From Puffinus mauretanicus (taxonomy: Eukaryota > Chordata > Aves > Procellariiformes > Procellariidae), in assembly GCA_023333565.1 (NCBI GenBank), contig JAJKFH010002198.1:1364001-1428000 (forward strand): a stretch of DNA of 64,000 bases, in the 5' to 3' direction. Below are positions 58,401-64,000 of this stretch, piece after piece; the first letter of the stretch is position 1; each line of letters begins with the position of its first letter. The position numbers and the translations under genes were made by a program. The notes below the pieces were generated by a model. The model was not told the origin of the DNA, searched no databases, and saw only the letters and a list, made by a program, of their open reading frames with translations.

Positions 58401-60189
58401 CAATATAATCCAGAAGAAATTACATATCATTTATTTGTTTGAATTGTGTTTTGATAAGTGACACTTAATAATAATTCACAAAGAGAACATTTGCTGAAGA
58501 AGGCTTTTTTTTGCATAATAGGGATGAACATTATTGGAAGATTAAGATGGGAAAATCAAGTTCTCAGAATTTAAAAAGGAACTTCCAACATGGCCTTTTC
58601 TGTTTCTATCACTTTTGCATCTACCTTAAAATAAAGTCTGTAGTGTTTCATGCATAGTTTCTCGTTAATGGACCATGTATAGAGTACAGCTTAAGGTATA
58701 CCAACACATAAGATAATAAGAAAAACACAGTATCTGCTACTTCGTAGTGCTGAAAAACAGTAACATAACTATGGCAGGAAAGCATTGCTCATTGCTGGTG
58801 TTCTCAATCATGCATTCTGAGATTTTTAAAAAGAGTTTCTATGCTTATTTAGGGTGACAAGCATAAACTATTTACAGGTTTAACTTTTATGAATAATACC
58901 ACCATTCCAAACTTTGGCAGAACACCCTGCTTATACTGCATCATCTGCTTGCACATTACACACTTACACAGTCGACACACATATGTGCAGTTCATACAAC
59001 TGGATGAAAGGTGCTGTAAAACCCATTTAAAGGAACTAAACCATGACAAAGGCTTTCCTTCCTCAACTGCATCATCCTCAGCACAAAATCTGCCACTAAT
59101 CTTTTTTGTTATAAGCACAGCAATTGCTGTATTCTAGTGAAGCAACAGCTGTGTGCATTTGTTACACACCAGCCCTTGAATCTGTGATGGTTTTTATAGA
59201 CAAATCAAACAGTGATTAAATCACTGGTAACACTCCACCCCCCCCCCCCGAACTACTGATATAAATGCAAACTTATTATGTCTTTTAAATATTTCATTTT
59301 GTATTCTCTAAGATAATCTTGTATCAAAAATGTGATGATATGCTAGATTAGCTTAATTGGTGTGAGTTCAAAGTAGTGAGGAAATTGTAGAGGCAAAACA
59401 ATAGAAAATAGTATAAATATCTAAAGATTTGTCACAATACGCAGAATACTCCAAATGACATCCTCTTTGCTTTGTAACCAAGATGATGGAATTAGTATGC
59501 AAATCACATTAAATCAAAATGCCTTCATGTATGTTTTTCAAAAGTCAAAGTGAGATTTCTGATTCAGTTAAATATCAGTGCTTTGTCTTGCGTAGATCAG
59601 GTTCTGCTCTGCTCTGCTCTGCTCTGACCTCTGACTAAACACTGGCTCAGCCTGAGTTTATAAAAAGTCACTCTTGGGGAACCACTTGACCATAAAAAAA
59701 AAAGCAAATCAGGCAACTGGAGGAGGAAGGTTTTTCAAATGTGGTGCTCTGCTGCTGCGGCCTGTCTTTAGAGGGAAATACTTTGTGTGGATGTGAATGG
59801 TTTTCTAGACCATTCCATCATGCGAGGGAAAGAAGGAAGGAAAGAGAAAGGGCTGGATATCAGGGTTTGTCTGTTGTGAATCCTTCTTTCGAGTTTTGAT
59901 ATGAGCACTTGTTTTCATCCTGTGTCACCAACAAATCTGTGAGACAAACAAAGTAGCCATTTATCACCGAAAGTGGCACAATTGGAAACATAAATAGTTT
60001 TGTATGTGAGGTATCCTTCATCCTCTTAAAGGCAATACCTTTTCTTCTCCTTTGACAGTTTTAGATGGATTAGCAATAACATAGTAACATTAATTAAGTA
60101 ATTTCAAGACCACTGAAGTGCCCACAAACTGGTACTATTTTCTTTCTAAGGGAGCTCAGCCTTTTTTCCTTTAAGGCAGTGTAAATACG
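55402..60189. other. AT-rich unique DNA, no gene recognised
   Basis: No gene recognised. Two strong donor-like sites, AAAG-GTAAGTC (about 56,545) and TGCAG-GTAAGTC (about 56,761), lack convincing open exons. A 122-codon minus-strand frame (57029-57397) has no motif. A C12 run (59238-59249) and a TCTGC pentamer repeat (about 59603-59627) lie near the CpG-rich block that follows. Confidence 0.5.
59603..59627. repeat. TCTGC pentanucleotide microsatellite
   Basis: Nearly five tandem units of TCTGC, the last one imperfect. Short and probably unstable in length. Confidence 0.9.
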
Positions 60190-60990
60190 CAGCAATATCC
60201 ACCTGCTCTGGCTGGGGTCCTCCGCGGGCTGCCGGGGAGTCCCTGCCCCGGCGCCTGGGGCACCTCCTCCCGCCTTCTCCTGGGCTGGCCTGGGTGTTCG
60301 CAGGGCTGCTCCTCACACTTTTTTTCCTCATTCCTCTTTGCTCTTCTGGCATTTTTTGCCCTTTCTGAAATACCCTTTCCCTGAGGTGCCCACCCGTGGC
60401 TGCGGGGCTCAGCTGTGCCCTGCAGTGGGTACCATGGAGCCGGCTGTGCCCGGCACGGGCAGCCCCGGCTTCTCCTCACAGAGGCCGCCCTGCAGCTCCC
60501 CCCCACTGGCACCTGGGCACGGACACCCAAAGCAGAGGTATTCTTACAACAGCTAAATCATCAGCTCATATTGCATTCTGAAGAAACAGTACTGAAAAAG
60601 GAATCGACCATTTCAGTCATGGCAACAAATGACAGGTTGGGAACGACGGTGTTGCCAGCCAAAGGTGAGGTACCGCTACTCTCCACTTTGGCTGCCTTCG
60701 CTGCACCTGATGAGGTTTCCCTCAGGCTTTGCATCGCGCGTGTTTTAGCTGAGCGAGACCGAGACACAGAAATGTTTCAGAGTTGAAACAGAGGCAGCCT
60801 GAGGAAAGCGTGAGTACCACTGCTGCGACCTCAAATGCGGGGAGGACATCCCTCGGCGAGGCCGTGGGCCTCCGGCTGCTGCAGGCTGTTAGTTAGCAAT
60901 GGCTGGTGTGTAGTGCTGGGCTTTGAAACGCCACCCTCAGCCTTGGCTGAGTTTAGCCTGGGCATCTACCATGGCCAGCAGTTTTTAACA
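60190..60990. promoter_or_regulatory. CpG-rich block, possible promoter or first exon
   Basis: Three sub-blocks (60200-60300, 60395-60535 and 60640-60960) carry dense CpG (for example TCCGCGGG, CCCCGGCGCC, CATCGCGCG, CTCGGCGAGG) and high GC, in strong contrast to the AT-rich, CpG-poor rest of the window. In vertebrates such islands usually mark promoters and first exons. There is no TATA box. On the plus strand, GCCAAAG followed by GTGAGG (about 60,665) and AAGC followed by GTGAGT (about 60,810) could be splice donors. Overlapping frames on both strands (119 codons minus, 123 codons plus) are unrecognised, and GC-rich DNA naturally has few stops. Direction and gene are undetermined; a GC-rich repeat is the alternative. 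Confidence 0.5.
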
Positions 60991-61684
60991 CAAGTGGCTA
61001 CAGTGCCAGGTAATTGTTTCCTGAGCTAGAGACAGCTTTATAAAAGGTGAATTAATTTTTCTAACAAAATGCCACTTCTTTTCAAAATTCATATCCCACT
61101 GATTTCATGACCTCTGAAAGCCTTGAAAAAAGAGATTTTCATACCTGCTCTTTTTGCTCTCTCTTATTTGACAGATTGACAACTCATTTATCTGTCAGCC
61201 AAACTACAACATCTTAAACTTTAAAAAACCCCCAAAAATCCGTATGAAGTGCCATGCCTGATTATGGCAGTTACTAAGAAGCTGGTAACAACTTAGAACA
61301 ATAAATGGTAGAAACATTTCCAAGTTGTAATATTAAAGCAAAGACTGTTTTCAGTTATAATTTACTGAAGTGTTGTACATCGTAATTTCATAAAACTTAA
61401 GATTAGACTCAAATAGAAAGCCGTGGCCCAGTTTGAAATGGATGGGCAGCAGGACTGAGGTCTTGGCTTAAAGGGCTTCTGGTAGTGAGATAAAGACCAG
61501 GAAGGCTTGAGAAATTAGAAGATGAACATTTCCGTATGACTGATTCTTATATATACAGCATTGGTTTTAGTTCAAGAATTACCTCTGGGTCTGGAAGAAC
61601 TGAATAAAGGTTGAGGGGAGAAAACAAATTTTGTTAAACCTAAGTCTCAGCAGGTAACTTGCTCACCTATTCTCCTGTCAAAGA

Positions 61685-61723
<39 letters not shown>

Positions 61724-63779
61724 CATAATGTTTCTGCTGCTTAACAGTAAGGGCAAAGCATTATGAATTATTGCCCTTGCATCTGGGTTCACCAAAACAT
61801 TGGAAAGGTTAAAAAGCACTTGTGTGCTGCAATGCCTGTGTCATTTCTTTACACTGTTGGTATTGGTGTGTATAACTGGAGTTTCACACTCTTCCCCTCC
61901 TTCAGGACTATTAATGGCTTATCATTTCTTTTTCTAATTCTTTGCTTTTGGATCTTAAATTTAGCATGCTTGCTTTCAGATAAGATGTGGCTACAGTTTG
62001 CATATGGTAGGGCAATTCATTCTCTTTGAAAATGAGTCAGGAAAATTTTATTTTATTATTTAAATAACTTTACTTTGAACCACTATTGTAGCTTGGTAAT
62101 TTTTCAGAGAGCTAGAGTGATTGTGAATGCTCTTTTAGAGAGACAGTGAAAAGAAATCATTGCTTATTAAAAATATTCTGAAAGCTTTCCCAACTTTGTG
62201 TACTTAGACTGTAGAAACAAGCATGGAGACTTTTAAGGATTCTGCCTTTCCTCTTGTATTTATATACACCCTGGGAAGTTTGAAAGGGAGTGCCTTGTCT
62301 TTCTACTAATTAGTCACAGCAAAGGCTTCAGATACGTGATTTTAATGCAGCAAGATTCCTACTACATTGATAGCTTAGGAAAGAACTAAACATGCTGACA
62401 TTCCTGTTGCCTTGCTTCTCGGTGTTTAAAAATGCAGGAAATTCTGTGCATGGTGATGGACTACAGAAATATTAAGTGTGTAAGAGGAAAATCTCAAAAG
62501 TCAAGGCATTGCTAAGTTCCCCATGCAGTATGAATATATGCATCATTATAGGGCCTGTTATTATGAGCTCACATACGCTTTTTCTCACAGCAACCTGGCT
62601 CGTTCAGAGCATAGTAAGTGAAGACCGTATGGAGTAATTCAAGGTCTTCTATACATAGATTTAGGATTTAATCAGGATGTATAATGTGGTTCCAAAAAGA
62701 AATACATTCATATGCATCTTTAAAACAGGTACTGTTTTTTACTGTAACTAATACTGAAGCAATTATCTTACGTTGGATTTTGGAAATATTATGTTCTTTG
62801 ACAGAAGCTAAACAGTCTCTTCCTGTTTCAGTTCTTATGGGTAAACTGGGTTTAAAAGGATTGCCATATTTCAGTTATATTATTACAATTAGTATTGTAA
62901 TGGTGGTTATAAAATACCTTAGTTATTTTTTCATGCTGTATATAACCATGCATACATAACATATATAACCAAACCCTGGCTGTGTTCATAATAAACTGTA
63001 ATATAAATCTGAACGTGTATGTAAATGAGAACAGTTAATTTTCAAATGTAATTGTAAGAATAGACAGATGACACAGTATTGCTACTGGCTTACATTGGAA
63101 GTCTCTTTATCACATTGTCTCTCCAACTAACCTCCTATTTATTTCAGTCTTGTTTGCATAGAAAATGCAAGTGTACTAGTAAAATGTTCGCTACCATGTA
63201 AACGTAGTGGCTATGGGAATTCCAAGAAGCAGTTGTATTTGTACGTTTCAATTTTCATAGCCATAGCAAGGTGTTCTCTATTACCATCTGTTCTTTTGAG
63301 AGCTCGACGTTGAAAGATTTATCATACATCAAATTACAAATGACACTGTGCTTTGGATTTTCTTTAGTAGATTATGAAAGGACTGATCTCTAGATATAGC
63401 CCTCTCTGCTGAATCTGCTTTTACTTTTGAGATTTTTCCTGGGGGTAGTAAATTGAAGATTAAAGTTGATAGACTTATGATAGAAGAAAAATGTATTCTG
63501 GGTGTTTTAGGTGAGATAGAGAAATAGAGGCAAAGAAAAGCAATTAAAATTCAGAATTAAAAACAAATGAAAGTGAAATAATACCTCTAGGCTTATTTCT
63601 GCTCCTGTTATCATCAAATAACTAACTTGGGTAGAACCAGTAGTTTAAATGGCTTAGATGCTAGCACGCTGTACAATGTCTGTCTATTGAGGACACAATG
63701 TTGAATGGGAATGCAAGTTTTTGCCCCATCAGTTTTTCCTGACCATCATCACTGACTGAGCTTTCTGCCCCTACATTAG
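60991..63779. other. AT-rich unique DNA, no gene recognised
   Basis: No gene recognised. It includes an A33 run (61689-61721). Frames of 88 and 91 codons (61763-62029 and 62684-62959, both plus) are rich in hydrophobic residues, as AT-rich non-coding DNA tends to be, and have no start or splice context that supports them. Confidence 0.5.
61689..61721. repeat. A33 homopolymer
   Basis: Thirty-three consecutive A on the plus strand, the longest homopolymer in the window. An AATAAA occurs roughly 90 bp upstream (about 61602), which would suit a processed transcript tail, but the intervening sequence is not recognisable. Such retrocopies are rare in birds because CR1 does not use poly-A priming. 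Confidence 0.95.
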
Positions 63780-63809
63780 CGCATCATCAAAGCGGTTGAT
63801 TCGGCACAG
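63780..63809 (+). other. candidate 30 bp micro-exon, unrecognised gene
   Basis: Seen: a pyrimidine-rich acceptor (TTTCTGCCCCTACATTAG, AG at 63778-63779), 30 bp containing three CpG, and a near-consensus donor, GCACAG followed by GTAAGG. Read from the first base it encodes ten residues, RIIKAVDSAQ, with no stop and both ends in phase 0. The CpG content is unlike the surrounding DNA and suggests selection against decay. If the exon instead began further left, a different open frame would be possible. I cannot name the gene, and comparable splice-like combinations arise by chance (one at about 18,146-18,180 has a stop). Moderately suggestive only. Confidence 0.3.
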
Positions 63810-64000
63810 GTAAGGATGTGAAAATCACCAGCAGTATAGGAAGGGTGGCATGAGAAAAAAAAGTATTTGGTTTTGGAAACCTTCTAAATAATAAAATAAT
63901 AAAAGAATAGAAATGGTCTCCATCAGTGGTAGCTCTACTACACAGCTGTCTGGTTCTTGTATGCTGAAGGTTTCCACCTCTTAGTTTAGCTACCTGCAAA

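Noticed and set aside
1..64000. tRNA, rRNA or known microRNA genes and mitochondrial insertions
   Set aside because: No B-box, rRNA-conserved word, familiar microRNA sequence or mitochondrial gene segment was noticed by eye. A covariance-model search would be needed to exclude them.

Overview
This is a vertebrate nuclear window, almost certainly from a bird. The main evidence is five recognisable CR1 (chicken repeat 1) LINE segments, several ending in the characteristic ATTCTATG-type octamer tail rather than poly-A. A 550 bp solo LTR of the TGTCCTGG...CACGACA type, which I recognise as an avian endogenous retrovirus LTR of the ERVL class, supports this. The DNA is AT-rich, poor in CpG and poor in interspersed repeats, as is usual for bird intergenic or intronic sequence. 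Nothing looks bacterial, and operons, ribosome binding sites and CRISPR arrays do not apply.

I found no host protein-coding gene that I can name. The longest open frames outside repeats (145, 122, 118 and 117 codons) are about what chance gives in 64 kb of AT-rich DNA. They show no domain, motif or convincing exon structure. The best hints of host function are a CpG-rich block at about 60.2-61.0 kb (possible promoter or first exon), a 30 bp candidate micro-exon with strong splice signals at 63,780-63,809, and a weaker 165 bp candidate exon at 49,604-49,768. The window is most likely intron and/or intergenic sequence, with a gene perhaps starting or continuing at its right end.

Layout. 1-8.4 kb: unique AT-rich DNA with an AT/T simple-repeat block near 4.5 kb and a possible pogo/Tigger-like terminus near 6.94 kb. 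8.4-10.05 kb: a long, decayed CR1 ORF2 remnant (+) running from the end of the endonuclease through the reverse transcriptase FADD box, unusually lacking its 3' end. 10-18 kb: unique DNA with a 14 bp-stem hairpin at 11.45 kb. 18.2-18.5 kb: a possible short LTR on the minus strand. 19.7-20.8 kb: diverged internal duplications. 29.2-29.4 kb: a CR1 3' end. 33.0-35.1 kb: a younger CR1 inserted inside a much older CR1/L3-like LINE, at nearly the collinear position. 40.8-41.9 kb: an ancient CR1 fragment, then a 732 bp unit with 47-48 bp inverted arms. 45.88-46.04 kb: a CR1 3' end (-) interrupted by TA repeats. 52.07-52.14 kb: a CR1 tail. 54.85-55.40 kb: the solo LTR with its own CCAAT, TATA and poly-A signals. 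60.2-61.0 kb: CpG-rich block. 61.69 kb: A33 tract.

The coding-like segments are dead retrotransposon frames, so there is no pathway to reconstruct. The items most deserving a second look are the nested CR1 junction, the inverted-repeat unit at 41.16-41.89 kb and the right-hand CpG block with its candidate micro-exon. All coordinates of degenerate repeats are approximate because no alignment could be run.
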